Made by a program: the position numbers and the translations under genes. Below are positions 48,615 to 60,662 of a stretch of DNA of 64,000 nt, piece after piece; within the stretch, counting starts at the first letter, position 1, and every line of letters starts with the position of its first letter. Origin of the DNA: Raphanus sativus (Eukaryota > Streptophyta > Magnoliopsida > Brassicales > Brassicaceae); the NCBI RefSeq assembly GCF_000801105.2, contig NC_079513.1, forward strand, positions 20,490,273 to 20,554,272. The letters run 5' to 3'. The notes beneath the pieces are model-generated. The model had not been told where the DNA came from. It did not search any database and was given only the letters and a program-made list of their open reading frames with translations.

Positions 48615-48712
48615 AGAGACTCGAGAAACATATAACTCTACAAACCAAAACAAAAGAACTAAGGTCAGAAGAAAGTTAGATTCTGATCTGCTCATAATTA
48701 AGAAGAGAACAA

Positions 48713-49252
48713 ATGAAGAATCCGATGATGAAGACATGGAAAAAAATGAAGTCTTTTGGGCATAAGAGCTCTTCAAGCACGCCTTCAATAATCACCAAGA
48801 GCAAGTCTTGGAATGGCTCTGTTCATCTCGAGAATGCTGAGAACATCGAATCAACAGGAAATATCAAGAAAAAGTCGCCGCCGCCTCCGCCACACGGGTG
48901 TTTCACAGTTTACGTGGGTCCCACGAAACAGAGGGTCGTGGTGAAAACGAAATTGTTGAACCATCCTTTGTTCAAGAACTTGTTAGAAGAAGCAGAGACT
49001 GAATATGGATATAGATGTGATGGGCCCATTGTTCTTCCTTGCAAGGTTGACTTCTTCTTCAAAGTTTTGGCTAATATGAGGTCTAACGGTGATGAGTATG
49101 ATGAAGATGATGATGATGATGATGGAATGATGAATCCTCCGATCTGCGGTTTGGGTAGTCCCTACAGATGTGCTGGTCTCGATTCCATGGGCGTGAGACG
49201 TAGCGACTCGTACAAGCTTCTTCGATCTCCATCTTTGTTTAAATTAAAATAG
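48713..49252 (+). CDS. SAUR family protein (SAUR55-like)
   Basis: Small auxin-up RNA protein of 179 residues in a single intronless exon, as is usual for SAUR genes. SAURs act near the plasma membrane or in the cytoplasm, mainly by inhibiting PP2C.D phosphatases and so activating H+-ATPases for cell expansion. The conserved SAUR core (about residues 60-120) includes GCFTVYVGPTKQRVVVKTK, LNHPLFKNLLEEAETEYGY and GPIVLPCKVDFF. The N-terminal extension is basic and Ser-rich with a poly-Pro run (PPPPP). The tail has an Asp-rich stretch (about 135-142). The start is the first ATG after the TATA box; a second in-frame Met is four codons downstream. The Arabidopsis positional counterpart is At5g50760, from memory. 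Confidence 0.93.
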   Translation: MKNPMMKTWKKMKSFGHKSSSSTPSIITKSKSWNGSVHLENAENIESTGNIKKKSPPPPPHGCFTVYVGPTKQRVVVKTKLLNHPLFKNLLEEAETEYGYRCDGPIVLPCKVDFFFKVLANMRSNGDEYDEDDDDDDGMMNPPICGLGSPYRCAGLDSMGVRRSDSYKLLRSPSLFKLK

Positions 49253-52200
49253 ATTTTGAAAAGATAAAAGAATGATTTTTATTTTGTTTTTATTTTTCTG
49301 TTCCATAATACTAGATATCTAAGTTCTTGTTCATAGCATTACCGTTTGCATATAAGTTTTAAGCTTGAGTAAAAATGTGAGGGAAAAAAAAACGAACCCT
49401 TACGTTTCCGAATCGCAACTATTTGCTTAAATTATGTTCCATTTGTTTTCCTAAGATTTTAATGTCTGGTTTTGTATCTTAATACATGTGAGTGTTTTTG
49501 GATGGCTCAAACTTTGAATTACAGAAATTAATAAAAGCACTAAATTTACTGAAGCAAACGCTTTCTTATAAACCGAACTGTTTGTTGTTGAACTGAAAGC
49601 CACTACATCAAAAACATCCACAAAAGAACAACATCAATGGTTCAATCTTTAAAGAAATCTACAAAATATTTTATCCATTTTATTATAAGATTAATAACAC
49701 AGATATGGTCGAAATGATGGTTAGACGAATACAAATTGGTATAAACAGAGCATTTCTTGTTTTTTACCATTTATCTTGACTACATGTTAGTGAAATTAAA
49801 CATTTAAAAAGGAAAATTCAGCTAGTACCTTTAAATTAATCTGGAACAAGGATTCCATACTATTCTGAAGAAGAAGCAGAAGAACGAATTAGAAGAATTT
49901 GATTATTAGTAACCACAACTATTTAGATCCATAAAACATAAAAACATGTTGTTTTCATGCACAACATTATATATTTTCACATGTTACAAATAAATAATAT
50001 GCTTTTTGTATACACACACACATACACTTTTGACAAAATGATATATATATAGAGGTATTTTACATCAATAAAAGAAAAATAACAGGATCTTGTCAAGATA
50101 CATTAAATTAATAGTTGAAATAAAAATACATCCTACTAAAGTTTTGATTGATACGGCTTTTACAAAAGCACTATAATTTCATCTAATCACTATATTTACA
50201 AAAACATTTAAGATAGCCTCTGTAAGATATAAATCTTCTTTACATAATGATTTCCTATGCTTTTGATAAAGCATTTAAGAATATTAAATTTATAATAATA
50301 TATTTATACTATCAATTTAAAGTAACATGTCAGGTAAAATATAATTTATCATATGACTAAATATTAAAATTTATTTTAGATATACATATACTATATATAT
50401 ATAGTATCTATAAAAAAATATTATATAATAATTTATATGATGATTTTATTTATGAATAACTTATTTTATACCAATCAATTGTAATAATTATATTAACGAA
50501 AGTATATAATTTTTTAATATACTACTTTTATAACATATTGCTAATATTTCAACAGCAACTCTCTCTCTCTCTCGATATATATATGGATGATAGCAGGGTC
50601 CATCAAACACGTCATTATACTTTGCTAATTGGATTTTCCTGGAATAAATTTGATGCATATTTAGTCTAGCCGATTTCAATTTTAGATTTAATTGTATCAT
50701 ATCCAATTTATTTTGTTATGCTATCTTTCTATCCAATTAATTTTATATTTTCTGTAATTAAATTATATGATTTCGTATTCCAAAGATTGAAAAGGAGTTA
50801 GATTTTGTGTATGTCATGTATTCAATTTTGCTTTACTAGAGAAACAATTATGGAGGCTACTCCAATTTTCGTAATTTCTGCAATTTAAGATGTTACGAGG
50901 TAAATTTTATAGATTGAGTTGACCGTTATGATCAAATCTTATGGCAAAAAAGACTTAGATTTTGTATGATTCGTGAATTTGATTTTATTTTATCGAAAAA
51001 AATATTTTGCAGGTAGATGGATATATGGAAAGCCATAACAAGACATCTTCTGTAACCATGAATTTAAAAACTAGCCATATGAAATGTGATAATGATAGTC
51101 TTTAATATAGGGACGAAAATGAATCCATAAACCTTATTATTTTTGAATATCCACTATCTCTTTAAACTTTGACCTTAGCAGCAACCACTTTCTTCTATTC
51201 GGGTTTCTTTATTTCAATTGTATATGCTAATATTGATTATCTATTCTATCGTAAGAACGACACTGAAGACTCATATATAGATAAAGATTTTTACCTATAA
51301 ATAATCTTGCATATTTGAAAAGTTTGAATAACGATCTTTTAAAGACTAGAGGGTAAGCAAAAAAACGACATAATCCAGCATCTACTCAACTAGTATGATT
51401 TTATGAAATATGTATAGTGGATGGACTGTGGACTCATGATTCACCTTATAGTGGTTATAGCGGACTTGAACAAACTTGATGTAGAAAATACAGTTCAAAG
51501 GAAAAGAATGGCACTGATATATACAAAGTCTAAAACAATTTTTTTCTGACTTCAGAATGCATGCTTCATTTTTAACTTGTCAATACTTTGGTGTAGATTT
51601 AGAAGTATGGCTAAGCTTTTTTTCTACAAAATTAAATGAATTATATAGTCTAGTTTCCCAATAAAAACATAGTAATTAGTAAATGATGTAAGACCATCTC
51701 CATTGAGGGGTTTTACAAAAAGTTCACACAAAAACCAAAAAAAAATAATAATATAATAATGTCTTTGCGTTGAACCCAGGACGCGGAAGGTCTTCACGAT
51801 GAACTCGGTTCATCACTATTCTGTGGGCCCCACGCAACTTGGCGGTCCACAACTGGTTTACTTTTTTTTTTTTTCTTAATAAATCAAACCAAAAAAAATA
51901 ATAAAAAATAATAAAAAAATACCTTTATGACTCCCTTTCACCGGTTCATTGATAGGGTTGCTGTAAGAGATGTAATAAAAAAAACGGTTTAGTACAATTA
52001 CTCTCTGTAAGTAACCAACCTCCTCTTTAAAACCGTGTGGTACCGTAAAACTGACTAATGATCTGCTTTCCAAGATAAAGAACGATTAGGGAAACGAGCC
52101 GGCACCGTTTCACATCATTAAAACCTTTTTCTTAATAACCTTTTCCCAAAACAAAATTAAAAAAAAAACTTTTTGAAAAAATCGATTTTGCCTTCATCTT

Positions 52201-52254
52201 CTCGGCTCCGTCGTCATCATCAATCTTTCCTTCTTCACTTTTCTCTGAAACCTA
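49253..52254. other. Intergenic between SAUR and MORC4-like genes
   Basis: Three kilobases, mostly AT-rich, with microsatellite-like runs ((TC)n at about 50558-50572, (TA)n near 50040-50055). The sequence GACCATCTCCATTGAGGGG at about 51692 resembles the edge of a dispersed MITE, but I found no partner end. The leader of the MORC4-like gene probably begins near 52180. Confidence 0.55.
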
Positions 52255-55200
52255 ATGGATGAGATTCGCGTAAAACAAGAGAATCCTCCTCCCACTACTT
52301 CCCTTAACGGAATCAAACCCTCCGTTATCGATCTCTGCAGCAGCGACGAAGAAGACGACGACAACGCCGACAACAACAACGGCGGCGATGCTTCTATTCT
52401 CGTCGGCGAGAAGAGAGCGCGGAGCGGTGCTACCGTCAACAATACTCCGGCGAAGAGGGTAGCGGTTGAGGAGGAGGAAGGGTTCGGGCAATCGCCGGAG
52501 GAGGAGCGAGCGATAGTGGCTCTTCCCGCGACGCCTTGTAACGTCGTGAGGCCTTCTTCTTCGTCTACGCCGTCGTGCAAGCAGTTCTGGAAAGCAGGGG
52601 ATTACGAAGGAACCTCTGGTGGTCACTGGGAAGTCTCTGCAGGTGCAAATCAAACCCTAATGGTTTTCAATTTCAAATAGTATGTTTAATTGAGATTGGG
52701 AACACACAAAAACCCTAATTGTTATTTGGGTTCAGGTGGGTTTGATCATGTGAGAGTACATCCCAAGTTCTTGCATTCTAACGCCACTAGTCACAAGTGG
52801 GCTCTCGGAGGTACTTTTTCTTTTTGTTTAAATCAAGTTTTGTTTTTTTTTGTTAATGAGTTTGGATTAAGAATGTTTGTTTCGTATTTTTGCAGCTTTT
52901 GCTGAGCTTTTAGACAATGCTCTAGATGAGGTGAGGATGTTTTGTTTCTGTTTAAAACTGCATTTAATATTTTCTATTTGGTGGTAATTTTTTTTTTTGT
53001 TTATCAGGTTCACAGTGGAGCTACATATGTTAATGTCAACATGCTAAACAATAAGAAAGATGGAAGCAGGATGGTCTTGATTGAAGGTTTATAGTTTTTT
53101 TTTTTTTAATTCTGTTGTATCACGTTTTGACGATGTTGCACTTTCTTATGTTTGGAAATTTTTGCAGATAATGGAGGTGGGATGAATCCTGAGAAGATGC
53201 GTCACTGCATGTCTCTCGGATACTCTGCCAAGAGCAAACTTGCTAACACTATTGGACAGTGTAAAGAGACTCTCCTTCGTCCTGCAAGATTATATATATT
53301 TTTTTAAATGCCTTACATCAATCAAGACACTTGCTTTTTTTTTTGTAGATGGCAATGGATTCAAGACTAGTACTATGAGACTCGGAGCTGATGTTATTGT
53401 CTTCTCACGTTGCCCTGGAAAAGATGGAAACAGGTTCGTTTTCTTTTAGGCGCTCTTGCCTTTGATGATTTACTGGGTTATGTCTTATCTATTTAAAAAG
53501 GCTTTACATTGTTCTGTTTACTTGATGTTTGGTTTTAGCTTTACACAGACAATTGGGCTGCTGTCATACACATTTCTGAAGAGCACAGGAAAAGAAGACA
53601 TTGTTGTACCCATGGTAAGCTAAATGACCATTCATATATTGGGTTCAGACCTTGATAACATGGAATATTTGATAGCATGTGACTGATTTTTAAGCATAAG
53701 TTATGTTAGACCAGAAACTGTTTTAGAGTAGCTCTTGTCTGAAATACTGTTCTAATTTTTAAACTGATGGTGATCTAAATGAAAGCTCGACTACGAAAGA
53801 AAAGGTTCAGAATGGAGTCCAATATTACGGTCTTCACTTAGTGACTGGAATAAGAACGTGGAAACGATACTTCAATGGTCGCCATTCTCTACTGAAGATG
53901 AACTTCTTTGCCAGGTAAAACTAAGGAGTTGGTTGTAGTGACTCTTTCATAATATTCGATAGCTATTTTTAATTTGGATAGTAGTCTCTTCAATCTTTTG
54001 ATACTGGTTCTCAAGCACTACTACCTTTTGTTAGGTTCTTGAGAATATTTAAACCTAATCTATTGCTCTATGGCTGTTCTAGTTTAATCTCATGAAGCAG
54101 CATGGCACAAGGATAATCATATATAACCTCTGGGAAGATGACCAAGGACGGCTAGAACTTGATTTTGACACGGATCCACATGTACGTGTTTTATTCTAAC
54201 TGTGATTATAATATGCAACGATGCAAAATCTTTTCTGTAATGGTATACTTGACACGCGTTTCTGTTGCAGGATATCCAACTTAGAGGGGTTAATCGGGAT
54301 GAGAAAAGTATTAGTATGGCTACTCAGTACCCTAACTCTAGACACTTCCTCACATACAAGCATTCACTCAGAGTATGAATATTCTATCCGTCTTTCCTTA
54401 AAAATGGCACTTGATATTATTTAGTCTCTTGCTACTGTCACTTGAGAAAGTTCTTAAACTACTGAAACAGAGGGATCCAATGGTGTTTAAAAGTTGTCAG
54501 ATGTTTTTCTTTTGTTTTACGAAATTCATTTGTTACCTTTTGTGGCTTGTCTCCAGAGTTATGTATCCATACTGTACCTAAGAGTTCCACCTGAGTTCCG
54601 TATCATTCTCCGAGGAAGAGATGTTGAGCATCACAACATTGTGAATGACATGATGCACACAGACCAAATCACTTATCGTCCAAAAGAAGGTCCCGGTGGA
54701 CAATCTAATTTCGCAAATGTATGTTTTTTTCACAACTTAGTTATACCCCCAATAGACTTCTTCCTGCAGTTTCTAAAATATAACAATATTTGGTTGTGTG
54801 TGTGCAATTTTTTACAACAGATGTCTGCTGTTGTGACAATTGGATTTGTTAAGGATGCAAAACATCACGTTGATGTTCAAGGCTTCAATGTTTACCACAA
54901 GAATCGCCTTATTAAGGTTTCTCTTTCTTTTAAGCTTATCCTACCTTTTGTTTCTGTCAGTTTTTTTTTTCTTTACTTAACTCCGTTCCACTTTGTTTTA
55001 TCAGCCATTTTGGAGGATATGGAACGCAGCAGGAAGTCAAGGTCGTGGGATCATAGGTATCGTTATTTTGCAGGAAGGTCTATAATAATATATGATTGGC
55101 TCTTTTATTCTGAAGTATAATGCTTAGTTTGTTCTGGTGCTACAAAAGGTGTTTTGGAAGCTGATTTCGTTGAGCCTGCTCATGATAAGCAAGGTTTTGA

Positions 55201-56512
55201 GCGTACAACAGTTTTGTCTAGGCTCGAGACACGTCTTCTTATAATGCAGAAGACTTATTGGTTTGTTGCTCTTCTCTTGCTTTTTTTAGAAATTGCCGCT
55301 GCTTCTTAAGCTCTCTGATGCTTCAATTGAACTCTTTGCGCCTTCTGATTTATTTCAGGAGATTGAACTGTCACAAAATCGGATATGTTTCAGCACAGGG
55401 CAAAAAGTCCGTTAAAGACTCTGAAGACAGAGGTACCTTAACCATCGAGAGTTTTTTAGCATCGGAGTTTTAAAAATGCTGTGCCAATAAACAATTCTCT
55501 TGGACATTGTGTAGAATCATCGCCAGAATATGCAGTCTCAACCAGGAAAAGAGCTGCTGCATCGACGAGCTTTAAAACTCCAACAACTGCTGCAGAGAAA
55601 TTCGAGTCAAGGACAAAAGTGAGTCGAGGAGGAAAAGGATCTGTTAGAGATTCTAAAGGGGTCGGTTCATCTGAGAAAAATGGTAAACATGGAAACACCT
55701 CTTCCAAATTTAATAAACGAGCAAAGCCTCGAGGATCTCCTCCAGCTGTAGAAGATATCAACAGTGATGCTGACTCAGAAGACGATCTTTCGGGTGAAGA
55801 AAATGGCACTGAACTTCCCGAGAAGGTCCTCCTACCATACTCTTTTTCTTTGATTTTTTCCCTATTTTCTCCGTGGTAAATAGGAGTTTGAACGAACCTT
55901 TTTGTACTTGGTTCACCCAGAGCTTCGAACCACCCAAGCCACGTTCTACTGATTCACGTACCCTCAGTCAACTGGAGCAAGAGAATGAAACGTTAAAAGA
56001 GAGGTTTTGTTACCTTACATTACCATGTTAGGATTCATGTTTCTCACTTGTTAAGCTTTGTGTTTTCCCTTTTCTTAATTCTCAGGCTAAATAAAAAAGA
56101 AGCAGTTTACTTGTTGTTGCAAGAAGAGCTGCGACGTGAGAAAGAGCTTCGCAAGAAACTTGAAGCTGAGGTAGTGTCTTAAAACAATTTATTGTGTCTG
56201 CTTGCTTGCAAAACCTATAAAAACTATAACAATCCACACCCTCTTGGGGTATTTTTATTGTGTAGGTTCAAAGAACAAAAGACGAGTTAGAAGAAGTGAA
56301 GAAAGAGCAAGAGAGTTTAATCGACATATTCTCAGAGGATAGAGACAGACGCGACAAGGAGGAAGAAGATCTCAGAAATAAGCTTGAGGTTCCTTCTGCT
56401 TCTTCTTATCCAACCTTTCTCTAAATGTTCCTCACACAGATTCAGGAAATGAAAAAACCATTGTTTGAACCTTTTTTTTTTGTCATTGCAGGAGGCCCGA
56501 GGGAGACTTTAG
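52255..56512 (+). CDS. MORC4: MORC family GHKL ATPase (MORC4-like)
   Basis: Nuclear ATPase of the Microrchidia family; plant MORCs compact chromatin and help silence transposons and methylated genes with the RdDM pathway, and affect immunity. Twenty coding exons (52255-52642, 52736-52810, 52896-52930, 53008-53086, 53168-53260, 53349-53433, 53539-53614, 53786-53914, 54083-54181, 54271-54372, 54557-54718, 54821-54916, 55005-55056, 55149-55260, 55359-55432, 55515-55825, 55921-56003, 56086-56170, 56266-56388, 56492-56512), total 2,280 nt for 759 residues, with consistent phases and GT/AG sites. The Bergerat ATP-binding fold shows FAELLDNALDE with catalytic-site E158 and N162, DNGGGM at 193-198, then the GYSAKSK and GNGFKTSTMRLGAD motifs. 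The S5 domain includes FWRIWNAAGSQGRGIIG. A basic, Ser-rich linker and a C-terminal coiled coil follow. A VIDL motif (24-27) before an acidic run looks like a SUMO-interacting motif. Arabidopsis MORC4 is somewhat longer; MORC7 is the main alternative. Confidence 0.94.
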
Positions 56513-57452
56513 TGGTCTGGAACTAGCTCGGAACGATGTCGCTGCATGGAGGATAGCATTGACTCGTTACTCGTTTGTTTTTCTTTTTTTCTTTTTTTTT
56601 TTGTGGTGGCACAGTGTTGTCTCTTACCCAACCACACCGGAGTTAGTAGAGAAAGTAGGGTATTGTAAGAGTTCAATTTCCAACAAATACTCACACATTG
56701 GGTATTCCAGTATATTCCAGTCAATGTAACTAGGATCTTCAAATTGATTTACCAATTGAATTAAAAATGTGCTTTTGAATTTAATTATAGATATACAGTA
56801 AAAACTATAAATTAGAAATAAATTAGTAATGTTTTGGACTATCTTATTATATAAAGCTAGGATTATGGTAACTTTTTAGTGTACAGAGTTATTAATTTAC
56901 AAAAAAAAATAGTATATAAGTTGATTAAATTTAAGAAAATCGATTTTTCTATTCACTTTTATACTATATTGGTTTGTTGGTCTGGACTCTTGATATTACA
57001 TTAACAGGCTGGTCTGGTTTTTGAACTTTATGAATAAATTGATTTAAGCTATATTCAACAAGGACGTTTAAATCTATAAAAATGTTTTAATTCTACAGAT
57101 TGTCCCTTGTTAGATTTATGCAAATTCATTTGGTTGAAAGAGTCTAATTGGGTAACTGCATCTAGAAACCACTGTCCGAATGCTCCCTTGGCACCCACAC
57201 TTCTTTTATATTCCCTTTTTCCCTTATTTGATTTCAGGCCCAAATTTGTTGTCTTCTCCTGCTTCAGCCCCATAACTAAATAAAAGTATTAATCTAATCT
57301 TTGATATGTTTCATGGTTTTATGATCAAATTATAGTGAAGTATGCAATCATGCAAATTATAAAATATCGGATACATTAATGAAAATTATAATAAGTTGCA
57401 TTCAATTAACGTAAATATATAGGAATACTATAACTTATACTAAATCCCCTAG
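56513..57452. other. Intergenic with an Emigrant-like relic
   Basis: The 3' UTR of the MORC4-like gene should occupy the first 200-250 bases. Near 56793 TACAGTAAAAACTATAAATT resembles an Emigrant terminal repeat, but no matching right end was found. No gene supported. Confidence 0.45.
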
Positions 57453-58868
57453 TCTATATTTGAGAAGTGATTTGCCACATGTCTTCTCTACAATCGTTTT
57501 CACAAAAAAAATATTACGTGGCTATTAAGATTGATGACATGTCATATGGTTAAATATGACATGGACAATTACATTTAATACTGATATATTTTTTTGGAAA
57601 TCTTTTTAGAATATGGCAATAACTCATATATTATATTTAATATTGATTTATATTTTTGGTAAACTTTGTGGAATATGGTAATAATTCATAAATCATCACT
57701 AAAATAAATATATTCAAATATGATATTTTGAATTTCGAAATATTATATAATTTATTTTTATAATTATAAAAATTTTATTATCTAAAATTTTCTAAATTTT
57801 CTGAATTAATAAAAAAATAAATCGTAATATCATTAGTTTCTTTTAGATATCTACAAATTATATAAATATTATTTAGTTTTAAATTTTGATAACTATACAA
57901 TTTTATATGATTTTTAGTAATTTTGTACAAGTTGATTTAATAATTTAACCAAATGAAATAAATAATTTTTTATCTAAGATTTTAACTTTATATATATACA
58001 TATATATTCTTAAATATAATTTAAAATAAAAAAAAATATTTTCTCTTAATTTTATGCTTAATTAATGATATGTATATTAATTATTAGTCAAAATAATAAA
58101 ATATATAATATTAATAAATCACATTTTAAAAATATAAAATTTAACTTTTAAAAATTTATCACTACACATGGTGCATGAAAACACCTGGATTAATAATTAT
58201 GACATAGCTACTAAAATTGATGACATGACTTATAGATTAATATGACATGGACAATTATATTTAATGTTAATTTATATTTTTGATAAAAAATTTAAAATAT
58301 GGTAATAACTCATATATTATATTTATTATCGATTTATATTTTTGAACTTTTTTAAAATATGGAAATAACGCATAAATCATCATTAAAATAAATATATTCA
58401 ATTATGGTATTTCAAATTTTGAAATATCATTTAATTTAAAAAATATTTCAAAAATATATACATATTTTTAGAAAATTATAAAATTAAATCATAAAATCAA
58501 ATTAAATCTTAAAATCATTAGTTTCTTATATATATTTACAGATTTGATAAATATTGTTTAATTTTAATTTTTGACAATTCTGAAATTTTACATATTTATT
58601 TAATATATTTAATTAAAATAAATAGATAGAAAAATCTACCTAAGATTATAATTTTAAGTATATACATGCACATTCTTAAATATAACTTAAAATAAACAAA
58701 ATTGGTTTTATCTTAATTTTAATGTTTAGTTAAATCAAATTTATATTAAAATATTGATAAAAAAAAGAAAATTTATAATATTAATAAAAAAATAAATATA
58801 ATTTATATTTATCTTTTAAAAAATATTTTAAAATTCTTTTACTGCACATGGTGCAGGAAAACACCTAG
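57453..58868 (+). mobile_element. Non-autonomous Helitron with tandem internal duplication
   Basis: 5' end TCTATATTTGAGAAGTGATT (57453). 3' end hairpin CTGCACATGGTGCAGG, spacer AAAACAC and CTAG (58865-58868), followed by T. An internal near copy of the 3' end (CTACACATGGTGCATGAAAA then CACCTGG) ends at 58188, and the following 680 bases repeat the first unit from about its 60th base. It is the same family as the Helitron at 2186-3540, judged by both termini. The base before the 5' TC is G, not the expected A. Confidence 0.78.
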
Positions 58869-59167
58869 TATGATATTATTTTGCGAACTTTTTAGTATAA
58901 AATGAAAAGAAGAACAAAATTAATATAGTTTGATTTTGATTTTTACAAATAAAAGAAAGACAATAGACAGGCCTATCTTTTTTTGTTACAAAGGACACCC
59001 ATACATAAAACATATTCATTTATTTAACTTAATAGTTGATACAAACTTATTTTACATTCAAGATGAGAGAAAGAGAGAGAGAGGTCACACAGGAGCGAGA
59101 GATTCAGATTAATTTAACACGCAAGCAACTAAAACACACAATTCGACAGTTGATAGTTAAGAGCTGA

Positions 59168-60476
59168 TCAATTCTTGGATATAAGAAACATTTCTTTGCT
59201 CTCCTTCATTTTCTCAATGTCTCCTTTGATCTTCTCATCAATGGTTATGGTGTCTTCCATGTCGGCACTGTCCTGTGGCACCAAAGTTCTCATTTGTGAG
59301 GAACAAACCATCGAACTAAGCCTCACGACGTCAACAACATGGTCAGATATTTCCTGGAGGTTAATCACAGGTGGTTCCAAAACCTTAGTTCCAGGTTTCT
59401 TGTATATTAAGTAAAGTATCATCTGAAGCACTCCGAAGATGAAACCCAAAACATTTGGAAGCTGAACAAAACAATTAAAAAAACATTAGCTTTCAGAGCT
59501 CGATCATAGCTAGAAATAAAATAAAATAAAAACAAATATGAAGAATACTATACATACAGCTATGTTCATGTCTTTACTGAGAAGACCGTAAAAGAACCAC
59601 ATGACAGCCGATAAGGTGAGGAAGAAGGATAGACTGAATGGCATGAACTCTGCACTCCTGGTTTTAATCACTTTTCTCTGTGTTTTCAAAATTAACTTGA
59701 CCGATTAGAATCAGGTTTTAATGAATGAATGAGTAAATAAGAAAAGAGAGACTTACAATGATGCCAAGGGGGGCGACAAAAACACATAGAGAGAAGACCA
59801 TACAAACATATCCGAGGACTTGAACCCGTTTTTCTCCATGAAGCAGAAAGTATGTCAGGAAGAAGATAAGGCCGAAGGCAAAAACATCCACAAAGAGGAC
59901 GAATTTCACCGTTAGAGTCTGCCATATCAAAACACACTGGTCAGTTAAAGATGTAGTCATTCAAGATAAGAAGTTATATATTAATATTGAATAAGGACCT
60001 TTTCCTTTTTAGGAGCATAGAAGAGGTAGAAGGAGATGTAGAAGATTTGTATGACCAAGGAAACGGTGTTGATAGTGATCATAACCATTACATTCTTCTT
60101 GATCATTGCGTAGTATATCCATAGCATCGCACTGAACAATGCGATCACGTAAGGGATAGACTGATAGCCTTCTGAAGACTTCCTCTTGTAAATCCGAACG
60201 AACGTCGGTCTGATAGATAAACAACACGTATAATCAATGTCTGATTCAAAGCGTTATTTACATAAGAGGATTAACGTAAAAGGAGTTATAAAGCATTTAC
60301 ATAGGGGCAAGACACACGAAAAAGGAGATGATATTCCCTGAAAAACAATTATCCTTATGTTAGAATTCACGATAGATTTCACGTAAATGCATGGCATCAT
60401 GAACGTTTACGTAAACGTGAGAAGATATACCTAGAATGCCAAAGACCGTACGCAAGACGGCTACTGAAACTGCCAT
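59168..60476 (-). CDS. SWEET10: Bidirectional sugar transporter SWEET10-like
   Basis: Clade III SWEET uniporter, expected at the plasma membrane and to export sucrose; Arabidopsis SWEET10 is induced in the shoot apex at flowering. Six coding exons: 60476-60431, 60337-60301, 60209-59999, 59918-59757, 59677-59558 and 59461-59168, total 870 nt for 289 residues, the length I remember for Arabidopsis SWEET10. All junctions are GT/AG and in phase. Seven membrane segments are expected, as two MtN3 triple-helix bundles (about 10-98 and 132-216) with a linker helix. Visible motifs: [80 protein letters not shown], then [20 protein letters not shown]. The cytosolic tail is acidic/basic and ends FLISKN, as in SWEET10. 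Neighbouring MORC4-like gene matches the Arabidopsis order (At5g50780-At5g50790). No SWEET13-like tandem copy is seen up to the window end. Confidence 0.95.
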
Positions 60477-60654
60477 TTTATTTTTTAATCTCTCTCGAAG
60501 TAGTGAAATGGTACTGTAAAGAAAATATTAATAATAGACTCTCCCTCTCTCTTTCTCAAAGAAACCGAATGCAAGCGAGGAACGTTAAACACTTAGAATC
60601 ATAATGAGAATCTGTTAAATGTATGATGTAATTGTTGATTGAGAAGTGTAGTGG

Positions 60655-60662
60655 TTTATATA
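60655..60662 (-). promoter_or_regulatory. TATA box of SWEET10-like gene
   Basis: TATATAAA on the minus strand, about 180 bp upstream of the ATG (60476). Confidence 0.6.

Noticed and set aside
52194..52653. Minus-strand Arg/Ser-rich frames opposite MORC4 exon 1
   Set aside because: Antisense shadows of the acidic N-terminus.
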